DNA of 23,296 nt, from contig CAJBLW010000419.1 in the NCBI GenBank assembly GCA_903953985.1, positions 1 to 23,296 of the forward strand, given 5' to 3'. A model generated the notes under the pieces. That model saw only the letters and a list, made by a program, of their open reading frames with translations. It searched no databases and was not told the DNA's origin. The position numbers and the translations under genes are program-made. Of the stretch, positions 1 to 7,327 are shown piece by piece. Each line of letters opens with the position of its first letter. Within the stretch, counting starts at the first letter, position 1. This stretch comes from an uncultured Burkholderiales bacterium. Lineage in GTDB: Bacteria; Pseudomonadota; Gammaproteobacteria; Burkholderiales; Burkholderiaceae_C.

Positions 1-168
1 CCGTGGGCAAGCACGATTGGATGAATCGCACCGTGTTCGTAGGTACAGCCAGCCGACAAGCCGACCACTCAGTGTTCCGATTCTGGCAGGTGATGTGACG
101 GATTATTGTGTTTGTCTTGTCGCCTTAGCCAGACATCATCCGGATGCTTTAGCCAGTAAAAATTGTAG
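1..168. other. Unassigned left edge
   Basis: I find no convincing gene here. One + frame is open from base 2 to a stop near base 184, but its translation resembles no family I recognise. An antisense frame across the first 60 bases is also open without a recognisable motif. Given the transposase fragment just downstream, this may be fragmentary mobile-element or island DNA. Confidence 0.3.
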
Positions 169-333
169 TCATCGAACCATTTGAGCCGCTGTGCCATCAC
201 CGTTTGCGAGTCGGGTCGCCGAGAAAAGCTCGAAATCGTCAAACAAACCAACGAGCTTGGCAACCCTGTCTCGATCTTTGCCAGGCAATTCGGCATCACT
301 GCAGCGCGGTTCTTTCTATGGCGTAAGGCCTAG
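169..333 (+). mobile_element. Remnant of an IS3-family (IS2-like) transposase OrfA
   Basis: A + frame is open from just after a TAG at 166-168 to a TAG at 331-333. It encodes about 54 residues with a helix-turn-helix of the OrfA/InsC type: a basic stretch and EKLEIV, then PVSIFARQFGITAARFFLWR. This matches the VSxVARxxGVxxxxLFxWR pattern of IS2 and IS66-like OrfA proteins. There is no start codon in frame, no leucine zipper after the HTH, no OrfB, and I see no terminal inverted repeats. It is therefore a dead fragment. It shows that insertion sequences have worked in this region, which fits the broken genes further right. Confidence 0.65.
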
Positions 334-460
334 CTGCATGGTCGTAATTTTGTTTCATAGTTAAAGAAATAACGGTGAGACGCTGTTTGAAGAGGCTAAA
401 TCAAAATCAAAAAATAGGGGTTTTTACGAATATTCGCTGCGCTGCATGATGGGCAATACT

Positions 461-475
461 GTTAACCAGGTTAAC
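461..475. promoter_or_regulatory. Perfect 15-bp palindrome upstream of the LuxR-type gene, candidate operator
   Basis: The sequence GTTAACCAGGTTAAC is a perfect inverted repeat with 7-bp arms around a central A. It ends 40 bp before the ATG at 516, where a promoter or operator would sit. A second palindrome, CGAATATTCG, lies at 427-436. Arms of this size with a one-base centre suit a dimeric winged-helix or TetR-like repressor. The MarR-type protein encoded two genes downstream is the obvious candidate, but the pairing is inference. Confidence 0.5.
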
Positions 476-515
476 GTTATGTCCGGTTAGGACCAATTGC
501 AGCAGGAGATAAAGC

Positions 516-1412
516 ATGCACACATGGGTTGTGGAATCGTCCTCTTCGCACCGGATGGTTGACGCCACAGCCGTCGCAGCACTGGTCGACGCGATCGGCA
601 GCCAGAATCCGGAGTCGGTGGCAGCGTGTATCCTCGCTGCGGTTCGACCTATCCTCGACGCCCAGCAGTGCACTCTGTTTGCACACGAGGCCCAGCGTAA
701 TCCACGCCTCCTGTCCGGCGCTACAGAAGGTGGGCCTTGGTTGGCATTCAGCTCTGGGGCACAGCACTCACGCGATTTCGCGAGCCAAGATGAGCTGCGC
801 CATGTGATCGATCGCAGGCCCGCAGCGGGACCGGTGGGGGTGATTCTGATCGCGCGCCAGACCGTTGAAGAGATGCCGATTGGTTCCTACCGTTGTGAGT
901 GCATGGAGGCAATCGGTTTGGTCGACCGTCTGACATTGTTGGTACGCATCGGTGAACATTGCTGGATCACGGTCCATTTATACCGCGACTCTTCGCACGG
1001 TCCTTTTGGCGACCTTCAAATTGAGGGGCTAATCGGTGTGGCTACACTGCTTGCCCGTTGCGTCGCCCGTCATTACGCAACCGACATAGACGGCATGGCC
1101 TCCTTACGCGACAGCGTCAGCGAAGGCGTTGCTGAACTCGGCGCGCGGCTGACAGGGCGGGAACGCGAGGTTCTTACGCGCATCCTCGATGGTGGCACTG
1201 TCAACCGCATCGCCGAAGATTTGAAGCTGCGCGCCACCACCGTGGCCACGTACCGCATGCGCGCCTACGAGAAGCTCGGAGTGGCCTCGCGTCAGGAACT
1301 GTTTGCCACAGTACTGCGCTGGCGCGCCATGAACCCGACTGCAGCACCCGCCCGGGTCACCCTGCCGAACCATCATGTCCAGAACAACACCAAGCTGGTG
1401 CACATCGCTTGA
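516..1412 (+). CDS. LuxR-family transcriptional regulator
   Basis: A cytoplasmic DNA-binding regulator of 298 residues. The C-terminal LuxR-type helix-turn-helix is clear at about residues 211-268: it opens with LTGREREVLTRI, continues through the recognition helix region ATTVATYRMRAYEKL and ends with SRQELFA. The N-terminal 200 residues have no signature I recognise. They resemble the GAF/PAS-like sensing halves of such regulators more than a receiver, since no phospho-acceptor Asp pattern is visible. The ATG at 516 is preceded by AGGAG at good spacing. The stop lies 22 bp before the MarR gene, so the two probably share a transcript. A perfect palindrome lies 40 bp upstream. The signal and target genes cannot be read from sequence; the CoA-ester operon or the MmgE gene nearby are plausible targets. 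Confidence 0.85.
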   Translation: MHTWVVESSSSHRMVDATAVAALVDAIGSQNPESVAACILAAVRPILDAQQCTLFAHEAQRNPRLLSGATEGGPWLAFSSGAQHSRDFASQDELRHVIDRRPAAGPVGVILIARQTVEEMPIGSYRCECMEAIGLVDRLTLLVRIGEHCWITVHLYRDSSHGPFGDLQIEGLIGVATLLARCVARHYATDIDGMASLRDSVSEGVAELGARLTGREREVLTRILDGGTVNRIAEDLKLRATTVATYRMRAYEKLGVASRQELFATVLRWRAMNPTAAPARVTLPNHHVQNNTKLVHIA

Positions 1413-1434
1413 TGCCATGCATGAGGACCTTTCA

Positions 1435-1989
1435 ATGAATGACAACCGCCCGGCCGTTCGCAAGGGGCTACGCGCCGCTGTGGCAGCCACTGCCGCGATG
1501 CGCAAGCGTACTATGGTCGGCCACGGCGGCGTGATCGACCAGCACGCCTACTCGGCACCGTCTAATTTGGACGTTGACCACATGGCGTCCTACTTCGGCT
1601 ACTTGGTGCGCCGCCTGGACAACAAGATCTACGCGAGCTTCCTAAGCACCCTTGCGGAGGACGAGATCACCCCCGCACGCTTCACAGCGCTGTCGATCAT
1701 TGGTGCCAACCCCGGGGTGCGGCAGGTGGACATCGCCCGAGCGCTGGACATCGCCAGACCTGCGGCGCTGAAAATCGTCAATCACCTGGTCGATATGGGG
1801 CTGGTGGAGACCTACCCCATTCCCAGCGACAAGCGCATTGGGGCGCTGGCGCTTTCGGCGCGCGGCCAGGCCAGGCTGGTGGCCTACGAAGCTGCCGTGC
1901 GAGAGCACGAGACGCGCATCTGCAGACCCTTGCCGGAATCCGAACGCGAACAGCTTATCCGCCTCCTGCGCAAGCTGCTCGCTGACTGA
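1435..1989 (+). CDS. MarR-family transcriptional regulator
   Basis: A winged-helix repressor of about 184 residues. After a basic N-terminal extension of about 45 residues comes the MarR fold: a dimerisation helix with YLVRRLDNKIYASF, then TPARFTALSIIGANPG and VDIARALDIARPAALKIVNHL for the HTH, and the wing DKRIGALALSARGQA. MarR proteins with this wing often sense aromatic acids or their CoA esters, a natural fit to the catabolic genes here, though the ligand is inferred. I chose the ATG at 1435 because AGGA lies about 7 bp upstream. In-frame ATGs at 1375 and 1417 would overlap or abut the LuxR gene and lack a better ribosome site. The frame remains open for 65 codons beyond the TGA. Confidence 0.85.
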   Translation: MNDNRPAVRKGLRAAVAATAAMRKRTMVGHGGVIDQHAYSAPSNLDVDHMASYFGYLVRRLDNKIYASFLSTLAEDEITPARFTALSIIGANPGVRQVDIARALDIARPAALKIVNHLVDMGLVETYPIPSDKRIGALALSARGQARLVAYEAAVREHETRICRPLPESEREQLIRLLRKLLAD

Positions 1990-2187
1990 GCGCGTCATGC
2001 AGGTGAACGGACAGCCTGGGGCCTCTGCGGATTCCGCCGGTTCGGCTTGGGCCACAAGGAGCGCGCCCTCGGCCAGCCAGACGATGTGCTGCAGAAGCGC
2101 TTTGACACGGGCAACAAGGCGTGGGCGGATCCGCAGCTTCGCAGCCGGCACGCCACGCTGCGCAAGACCGTCTCAGCACTGGACTGA
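1990..2187 (+). other. Open in-frame stretch after the MarR stop, possible gene remnant
   Basis: Immediately after the MarR TGA the same reading frame stays open for 65 codons to a TGA at 2185-2187, three bases before the MmgE/PrpD start. The translation has protein-like composition, including DDVLQKRFDTGNKAW and RHATLRKTVSALD, but I recognise no family. It has no good start codon. It may be the 3' end of a deleted gene or simply G+C-rich noncoding DNA with few stops. Confidence 0.25.
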
Positions 2188-2190
2188 AAG

Positions 2191-3570
2191 ATGAGTGAGC
2201 ACATCGACCTGTCGCTCGCGCTCGCGCGCCATGCGGTGGGCGTGCGCTTCGACGAGCTCTCGCAGGGCACGGTAGCCTCGGTCAAGCGCAGCCTGGTCGA
2301 CGCATTCGGCGTGGCCCTGGCAGCAGGCACGCAGGGCCAGGTCACGGCGGCCTTCGTCGACCTTGCGCGCGTCAGCGGCAGCGGCCCCTGCCGCATCCTG
2401 GGCCACAAACTCAGCGCGGCCCCGGCTGTGGCGGCCCTCGTCAATGGCGCCATGTCGCACGCTTTGGACTATGAAGACACGCACGACGCCGGCCTGGTTC
2501 ACCCGAACGGCACAGCCCTGCCCGCGGCGCTTGCCGCGGCGCACCTGCGCGGCAACGTCTGTGGCGCCGAGTTCATCACCGCCATGGCGGTTGGCGCCGA
2601 TCTGACCTGCCGCCTCGGTATGACGATGGGCGACGACGACACGCCGCGCGGCTGGGTGATCCGTCCGCTGCTGGGTACCTATGGCGCGGTCGCGGCGGCC
2701 GGCCGCCTGCTCGGGCTGGATGCGCCGCAGATGGTGGAGGCTTTCGCCCTCGCGTTCAGCCAAGTCACCTGCAGCAAGGGCTTCTTCGGCTATTCGCCCT
2801 CGCACATGCGCGAGATCCGCGATGGGCTGGCGGCTCAGGCGGCCATCACCGCTGTGCTGCTGGCCAGCCGTGGCGTGCAGTGCTACGACCGGCCGATCGA
2901 GGGTGACCACGGCTTGTTTGCCATGTACACCGGCGGCCGCTTCGACGCCGAGCGGCTCACGCGCGGCCTAGGCCACTCGTGGGAAGTGGACAAGCTCAGC
3001 TTCAAACCCTGGCCGTCGTGCCGTGGCACACACCCTTTCGTCGAGGCTGCGCTCACGCTGCGCGAAGTACATGCCCTGCAAGCGCACGAAATCGAGCGCG
3101 TGACTGTCGATGTGAGCGCCACATTCGGCATGCTGTGCACACCGGCTGCCCAGAAGCAGCGCCCGCAGACTGCCAATGACGCGAAGTTCAGCATTCCTTT
3201 CACTACTGCAGCAGCGCTGGTGCATGGGCACCTGTCGCTGGCTGATTTTTCGGCTGAAGCCTTGACTAACCCGAATGTGCTGGCTCTTGCACAGCGCTTC
3301 AACTGCGAGGTGCGCAGCACCGGTGGCCTAGAAGATGCGTTGCGCGGCACACTGCGGCTGACCTTGCGCGATGGCCGTACCTTGGCTCAAGTCGTGGACC
3401 GGCCATTGGGTGATCCGCTACGACCCATGAGCGATGAGCAGTTACTGGACAAGTTCATCGATTGCGCCGGCTATGCTGCAGAACCGTTAACGCGTGAACA
3501 AGCAGAAAACGCTGCAGCTCAAATAAGGGCGCTGGAGACGGCCGGCGATCTTTCGGCTTTGGATTTGTAG
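2191..3570 (+). CDS. MmgE/PrpD-family protein (2-methylcitrate dehydratase / cis-aconitate decarboxylase superfamily)
   Basis: A full-length cytosolic MmgE/PrpD-fold protein of 459 residues, near the family's usual size. The family includes 2-methylcitrate dehydratase and cis-aconitate decarboxylase, which act on tricarboxylic acids, and many members of unknown substrate. The diagnostic active-site stretch is present at about residues 85-104: NGAMSHALDYEDTHD followed by a conserved His in GLVHPNG. Also visible are KPWPSCRGTHPF and KFSIPFTTAAALVHG in the C-terminal half. It follows the two regulators on the same strand and no prpB or prpC is nearby, so a methylcitrate-cycle role is doubtful. 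Solitary members next to Bug and TRAP genes often belong to hydroxy-acid or aromatic catabolism. The substrate cannot be named. The start is the ATG at 2191. Confidence 0.88.
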   Translation: MSEHIDLSLALARHAVGVRFDELSQGTVASVKRSLVDAFGVALAAGTQGQVTAAFVDLARVSGSGPCRILGHKLSAAPAVAALVNGAMSHALDYEDTHDAGLVHPNGTALPAALAAAHLRGNVCGAEFITAMAVGADLTCRLGMTMGDDDTPRGWVIRPLLGTYGAVAAAGRLLGLDAPQMVEAFALAFSQVTCSKGFFGYSPSHMREIRDGLAAQAAITAVLLASRGVQCYDRPIEGDHGLFAMYTGGRFDAERLTRGLGHSWEVDKLSFKPWPSCRGTHPFVEAALTLREVHALQAHEIERVTVDVSATFGMLCTPAAQKQRPQTANDAKFSIPFTTAAALVHGHLSLADFSAEALTNPNVLALAQRFNCEVRSTGGLEDALRGTLRLTLRDGRTLAQVVDRPLGDPLRPMSDEQLLDKFIDCAGYAAEPLTREQAENAAAQIRALETAGDLSALDL

Positions 3571-3814
3571 CTTCTGTGTCAGCGTGCCCGCGCCCTGAGT
3601 CGGCGCCCTGCCAGGCCATGCGCGAGAGGCCTTGTGCCGCTGCGGCGGTCTTGATCAGGTCCGCCGCCTTTTTCCCGATCATGGTCTTTGGCGCATGGGT
3701 GTTGCCGCAGACGGTGGTCGGCATGGCCGACGTATCCACTACCGACGCCAGCATCAACAAGAGCGCGTTGTTCTCGCCCTGCACCAACGGGGCCAGGAAG
3801 GTGGGCACAGCCGA
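3571..3814. other. Gap between the MmgE/PrpD gene and the TRAP remnant, no recognised gene
   Basis: Both strands have open frames of about 80 codons here: a + frame at 3576-3818 and a - frame whose 5' part reads VPTFLAPLVQGENNALLLML. Neither matches a family I know. Since the - strand neighbours upstream are all decayed, this is probably the worn 3' end of that operon. Confidence 0.3.
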
Positions 3815-3994
3815 TTAGCTCTTCAGGTGCGTCAAGGGAATGGCATCCTGGGCAATGAAGCGAATCTGTGCAGTGGCGTGGACCGAGAAGAGCAGGGCCT
3901 TCAAGAGCAAGGCTTGGCTGAGCTGCCGACGCGAAATTGCGACAACCAGGGATGCCACCACACCGATCGCGCCCGCCTCGGTCGCGGTGCTTGA
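3815..3994 (-). pseudogene. Fragment of a TRAP transporter large permease (DctM-like)
   Basis: The - frame reads SSTATEAGAIGVVASLVVAI, then RRQLSQALLLKALLFSVHAT, before a TAA. This matches the TPTEAAAIGVVGALLxAxxxRRL segment of TRAP large permeases, a transmembrane region of a roughly 430-residue protein, so only about 60 residues survive. It is fused at its 5' side, out of frame, to a DctQ-like N-terminus. The small-permease C-terminus and most of the large permease are therefore missing. Intact TRAP transporters import organic acids with a periplasmic binding protein. Confidence 0.6.
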
Positions 3995-4125
3995 ATAACC
4001 AAGCGGCTGCAAACACTCAGGAAGATGTGGACAACCATGAGGAGCATAACGGCAACCGCGAGTCCAAACAGCAGGTGGTACAGCGCGTTGGCCATTCCGT
4101 TGGCCTTGTCGAGGTCTGCACGCAT
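3995..4125 (-). pseudogene. N-terminal fragment of a TRAP transporter small permease (DctQ-like)
   Basis: From the ATG at 4125 the - frame gives MRADLDKANGMANALYHLLF followed by a hydrophobic helix containing AVAVMLLMVVHIFLSV. That is a typical DctQ start: a short cytosolic lead and a first transmembrane segment. Homology stops after about 43 residues, where the sequence changes into a DctM frame. The start lies 21 bp after the stop of the O-demethylase-like gene, so it was the next gene in that operon. The assignment rests on one helix and position, and is moderate. Confidence 0.5.
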
Positions 4126-4146
4126 GGTTCTTGCCCCCATCTTTGG

Positions 4147-5478
4147 TCAGGCGTTAGGGCGCGCGGGCAGCGCCGCGAGGTCCGTCTCGCGGTTCATGTT
4201 GCGTTTGAAAGGGTAGGGGTGGACGACGGCGCGAATCTCCTTTTGCCGCTTGCCCGGCTCGCCCCAGATCACCGTGACTTCGGTGCCCGGCTGGGCGTGC
4301 GCGATGTCGATCACGCAATGCGAGATCATCTTGCGGTAGTAGAAGCTGTAGCCGCGCGACGTGGCTACACCGACGTCCTGGCCACCGGCCAGCACCCGGC
4401 TGGCATAGGTGCACACCAGCAGAGCGCGCGGCATGTCCATGTAATCGAAGGGCTGCGGGCTACCGTCGAAGTACGATGCGTAAACTTCCTGCACGTCTTC
4501 GGCATTCCAGACCAGCGCAACGATGGTGCGCCGGGGTGCCGCGACTTCGGCTTCCAGTGCCGCGCGACCATGGAAGTCGTGGTCGAATTTGATGTTACGC
4601 GTCCAACCGAGCTCCACGGGGCTGCGGTACCACGCGGTGATGTCGTCGCCCTCGAAGCTACCGCGCACCTTGAGCACGCGGGCTACGCCCACGCGCCACT
4701 CGATGGTGCCGATCGGCGCCAGCTGCGTGTGTTACCGATCGAAGAACTCGCGCTCCGCCTTGTCGGCAGTGGCTGGAAGATAGTCCAGGTTCACCGTGGG
4801 GAAACCGGCTTCAAGGTGGTTGATGAGCGCGGTGCGGGAGCCTAGGCGGCGGATGCCGAACTCCTGGCCGGCCTCCAGGATGGCGTTCAGCATCGTATCG
4901 AGCTGTGCGAGCGGGCCATGCAGTTCGAAGCCGATCTCGCCCCCCATGCCCTGCCGCAGGAAAGCGACGTCGCAGCCGGCCAGTGGCACGACGCGAAAGC
5001 GCATGAACTTGATGTCACGCAGGCTTTCCCGCGTGAGCTTCTCCAGGAGGTAGAGCGCATTCGGCCCTGAGACCTGGAGCTTGGTCTTGGTGCGCCGCAG
5101 TTCGGCCACCGCGTTGTAGCCGCCACGTGCGAGGTTGTATTGCAACCAGAGATTGACCGGGCCGGACGCGTTGAGCTCGAACTCCTGAGGGCCCAGGCGC
5201 GCCAGGACGCCCTCGCCCAGCACCTTGCCAGTATGGCTGCAGAAAATCGCATGCTTGGCCTGCCCGATATCGTGAGCTGCCAGGCTGTTGACAGTGAAGT
5301 CGGAGAGCAGGCGTTCGGCGTCGGGGCCGCGAACGTTCAGCTCCGGCAGCCAGCTTCAGTCGCCGACGTAGCAGGTCGTTTTCCACGACATGCTCTCGTC
5401 CATCCAGTCGGTGTATTCGTCCTTGCCCCAAGAGACGGTTCGGTCGATGGCGTTGCGTTGTGGATGGATAGGTACCAT
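4147..5478 (-). pseudogene. Tetrahydrofolate-dependent O-demethylase-like protein (LigM/DesA, GcvT family), two in-frame stops
   Basis: Reading from the ATG at 5478, one frame gives about 443 codons, close to the length of LigM vanillate and DesA syringate demethylases. These enzymes move an aryl methyl group to tetrahydrofolate. Matching stretches are ELNVRGPDAERLLSDF near the N-terminus, NLWLQYNLARGGYNA, KFDHDFHGRAALEAEV, IVALVWNAEDVQEVYASYFD, and GTEVTVIWGEPG near the end. The frame is cut by a TGA at 5358-5356, where the context GD-stop-SW suggests a lost Trp codon, and by a TAA at 4734-4732. No frameshift is needed. Between the stops a 163-codon open segment could start at a GTG. The gene sits between an aldehyde dehydrogenase remnant and a TRAP remnant. 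Family placement is good; substrate specificity (vanillate, syringate or another methoxy compound) is not determined. Confidence 0.75.
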
Positions 5479-5491
5479 GACAGAGTATGCG

Positions 5492-5505
5492 GTTGTATAT
5501 GCAAC
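5492..5505. promoter_or_regulatory. Near-palindrome upstream of the O-demethylase-like gene, candidate GntR-type operator
   Basis: GTTGTATATGCAAC has GTTG/CAAC arms around an AT-rich centre, with one mismatched pair. It lies 14-27 bp upstream of the gene's ATG on the - strand. Its TTGTATA core resembles the TGTATACA palindrome ahead of the aldehyde dehydrogenase remnant. FCD-type GntR regulators of catabolic operons commonly bind TTGTATACAA-like sites. No GntR gene is in the window, so the link is inference. Confidence 0.35.
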
Positions 5506-5557
5506 GATAAACACAATGGCATCGCGAAGTTGTCGTTTGCAACTACGACGCGAGCAC

Positions 5558-6071
5558 CTACGTAGGCTTATCTGCGCACCACAGGGCATCGAACTCTTGC
5601 ACAACGTGTGTGCAGTCGACCTTGCCGCCCATAAAGGCGATTTTCGCCACCCACGGGTGCGACACAAGGGCGTCGCCGATCTCGTGGCCATAGCCGTTGA
5701 CCACGTTCACCAAGCCAGGGGGAATCCCGGCCTTCTCGACCAGCCGGGTAAATTCAAGCAGCGATGCAGACGCGTGTTCGTAAGGCTTTTTCACCAGCGT
5801 ACAGCCCGCAGCCAGTGCTGTTGCGAGCTTGCTCATGGCCAGCAGCAGAGGCGAGTTCCAAGGGGTGATCGCCACCCCCAGGCCCACGGGCTCCAAAAGT
5901 GCGTAGTTGAAGATGCTGTGCTTCTCGATGGGTGGCATGGTCGACGTTGTCGGGATTCGCCCTCGGTATGAAGGCCCATTGCTTGCCCGTCGTCGGGTTC
6001 ATGGTTTCAAAGCGCTGGCCCGAGCGCGCGCCGACCCACTGGCCGTCAATGGGCATCTCACAGTTGAACAT
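5558..6071 (-). pseudogene. Aldehyde dehydrogenase remnant with internal deletion and missing 3' end
   Basis: The N-terminus in one - frame (ATG at 6071) reads MFNCEMPIDGQWVGARSGQR, then ETMNPTTGKQWA and NPDNVDHA, as in NAD(P)-dependent aldehyde dehydrogenases. At about 5935 the homology jumps into another frame that carries PVGLGVAITPWNSPLLLAMS, then KLATALAAGCTLVKKPYEHA, and PPGLVNVVNGYGHEIGDAL to KIAFMGG. Compared with the family, roughly 80 residues between these blocks are missing. Everything after FMGG near 5622, including the catalytic Glu and Cys region, is replaced by an unrelated tail ending at 5558. An intact version would oxidise an aldehyde such as vanillin or a fatty aldehyde. 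It lies between the Bug-type gene and the O-demethylase remnant. Confidence 0.75.
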
Positions 6072-6078
6072 CTGTTCT

Positions 6079-6090
6079 TCTGTATACAAA
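6079..6090. promoter_or_regulatory. TGTATACA palindrome at the start of the aldehyde dehydrogenase remnant
   Basis: On + the stretch reads TCTGTATACAAA, with the perfect 8-bp palindrome TGTATACA at 6081-6088. It sits just upstream of the remnant's ATG on the - strand. A related TTGCATATTC lies at 6199-6208 at the 3' end of the Bug-type gene, flanked by CAACT and AGTTG arms. Such spacing and sequence suit a GntR-type operator, but this is a motif-level suggestion only. Confidence 0.3.
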
Positions 6091-6206
6091 CGAGGCCTGA
6101 CCCTGAAAAATCCTGCGAATGAGTGGGTGGGTTGAACGTTGCGCGCTGGTTCGTGGTGAGGCAGTTGCTGATGCGCTCTTCGTGCACACGCAACTCGGTT
6201 GCATAT

Positions 6207-7181
6207 TCAGTTGCCCTTGATGCCAAGCGTCTCCACAATCTTGCGCAGCGCAGCGCCGTCCTGGATGGCCTGTGACCGGAATTCCGAGCTCGACCTCGAG
6301 GGCGCCGGCTCGTAGCCGAGCGTGTTGAGGCGGGCCTTTACCGCCGGGTCAGCCAACGCCGCCGAGGCGGCATCGAACAGCTTTTGGGTGATATCCGCTG
6401 GCAAGCCCGCCGGTCCGGCCAGGCCGAACCAGTAGCCGACGTCAAAGCCCCGCATGCCCGATTCCGCCAGCGTGGGCACGCCCTCAGTCAGCGCAGAGCG
6501 GTTGGCACTGGTGACCGCCAATGCCACGAGCTTGCCGTCCTTGACCATGGGCATCACGGAGCTCGGCACCGCGAACGTCACCGGCACCTCGCCTGACACC
6601 ACGGCCAGCACCGACGGCGCACCGCCCTTGTAGGGGACCTGGTTGAGCTTGAGACCGGATGCCCGGTTGAAGTTCTCCATGATCAGCGCCGGGTAGAGCC
6701 CCTGCGTCGACGCCACGAACAGCTCGCCCTTGTCGGCGCGGGCCTTGGCCATCAGCTCGGCGACCGTGCGCACACCGAAGTCTTTGTTCGCCGCTAGCAC
6801 GAAAAAGGTGCTGGCCAGTTTGCTGATGGGCGTGAAGCTGGTCTCATCGTATTTGGCGTTGGGCGCCCACATCACTTTGTCGGGGCCAAACACGGAGTCG
6901 GGGGCCAACAGCAATGTGTAGCCATCCGGCGTGGCAGCGGCCACGGCAGCGGGCGCCAGCGTAGTGCCGGCACCGGGCCGGTTCTCGACGATCACCTGTT
7001 GCTTGAGCGTGCGCCCTATGTGCTCAGCCACCAGTCGGGCCACGCTGTCGCCACCGCCGCCGGGCGCAAATCCCACCACGAGTTTGATGGGACGGTTGGG
7101 GTAAGCCTCCTGTGCGCCAGCGGTCAGCGCGGCCGCAGCGATCACGATGCCGAGTGCACGGCGTGTCCAGAGCAGTCTCAT
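6207..7181 (-). CDS. Bug/TctC-family tripartite tricarboxylate transporter substrate-binding protein
   Basis: A periplasmic solute-binding protein of 324 residues, the normal length for the family. An arginine-rich n-region and a hydrophobic helix end at about Ala23, giving a Sec-type signal peptide. The mature part begins with YPNRPIKLVVGFAPGGGGD, the hallmark first loop of Bug proteins, followed by VIVENRPGAGT, GYTLLLAP, PYKGGAPSVLAV and GYWFGLAGPAGLP. AGGAG precedes the ATG at 7181. Bug proteins bind carboxylates or aromatic acids for uptake or sensing. The family is greatly expanded in Burkholderiales, often without linked TctA/TctB, as here. It heads the decayed - strand operon and is divergent from the CoA-ester operon, 146 bp away, so it may bind that operon's substrate. 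Confidence 0.92.
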   Translation of the reverse strand: MRLLWTRRALGIVIAAAALTAGAQEAYPNRPIKLVVGFAPGGGGDSVARLVAEHIGRTLKQQVIVENRPGAGTTLAPAAVAAATPDGYTLLLAPDSVFGPDKVMWAPNAKYDETSFTPISKLASTFFVLAANKDFGVRTVAELMAKARADKGELFVASTQGLYPALIMENFNRASGLKLNQVPYKGGAPSVLAVVSGEVPVTFAVPSSVMPMVKDGKLVALAVTSANRSALTEGVPTLAESGMRGFDVGYWFGLAGPAGLPADITQKLFDAASAALADPAVKARLNTLGYEPAPSRSSSEFRSQAIQDGAALRKIVETLGIKGN

Positions 7182-7254
7182 GGTGTCTCCTTAGATGTGT
7201 AGGCATAAGCAGAGCGTGTTCTTCTAATCGTAGGTGCCCCATCCGGGGTTGCGC

Positions 7255-7294
7255 TGTCGTAGCGAAACAGGACATGTCGTAGTTGCGGACGACA
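7255..7294. promoter_or_regulatory. Spaced repeats in the divergent Bug-thiolase promoter region, candidate operator
   Basis: TGTCGTAG occurs at 7255-7262 and again at 7275-7282, exactly 20 bp (about two helical turns) apart. The second copy also forms a perfect inverted repeat, TGTCGT-N8-ACGACA, at 7275-7294. This lies between two divergently transcribed genes and ends 33 bp before the thiolase ATG at 7328. The arrangement suits cooperative binding by a dimeric regulator, possibly the LuxR- or MarR-type proteins encoded at the left of the window. Confidence 0.4.
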
Positions 7295-7327
7295 GCACCC
7301 GTTCAGGGCTTTCTCTATTGTTCTTTT

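Noticed and set aside
3937..4845. A 302-codon + strand frame across the O-demethylase remnant
   Set aside because: The antisense translation has no recognisable domain, whereas the - strand shows clear LigM-like homology.
4732..5358. Stop-codon recoding (readthrough or selenocysteine) in the O-demethylase-like gene
   Set aside because: Two different stops (TGA and TAA) occur, the neighbouring genes are clearly decayed, and no recoding structure is evident.
6279..6300. EcoRI, SacI and XhoI sites within 22 bases, resembling a cloning polylinker
   Set aside because: The sequence stays in frame in the Bug-type gene and continues its usual C-terminal region; no vector sequence follows, so coincidence is more likely.
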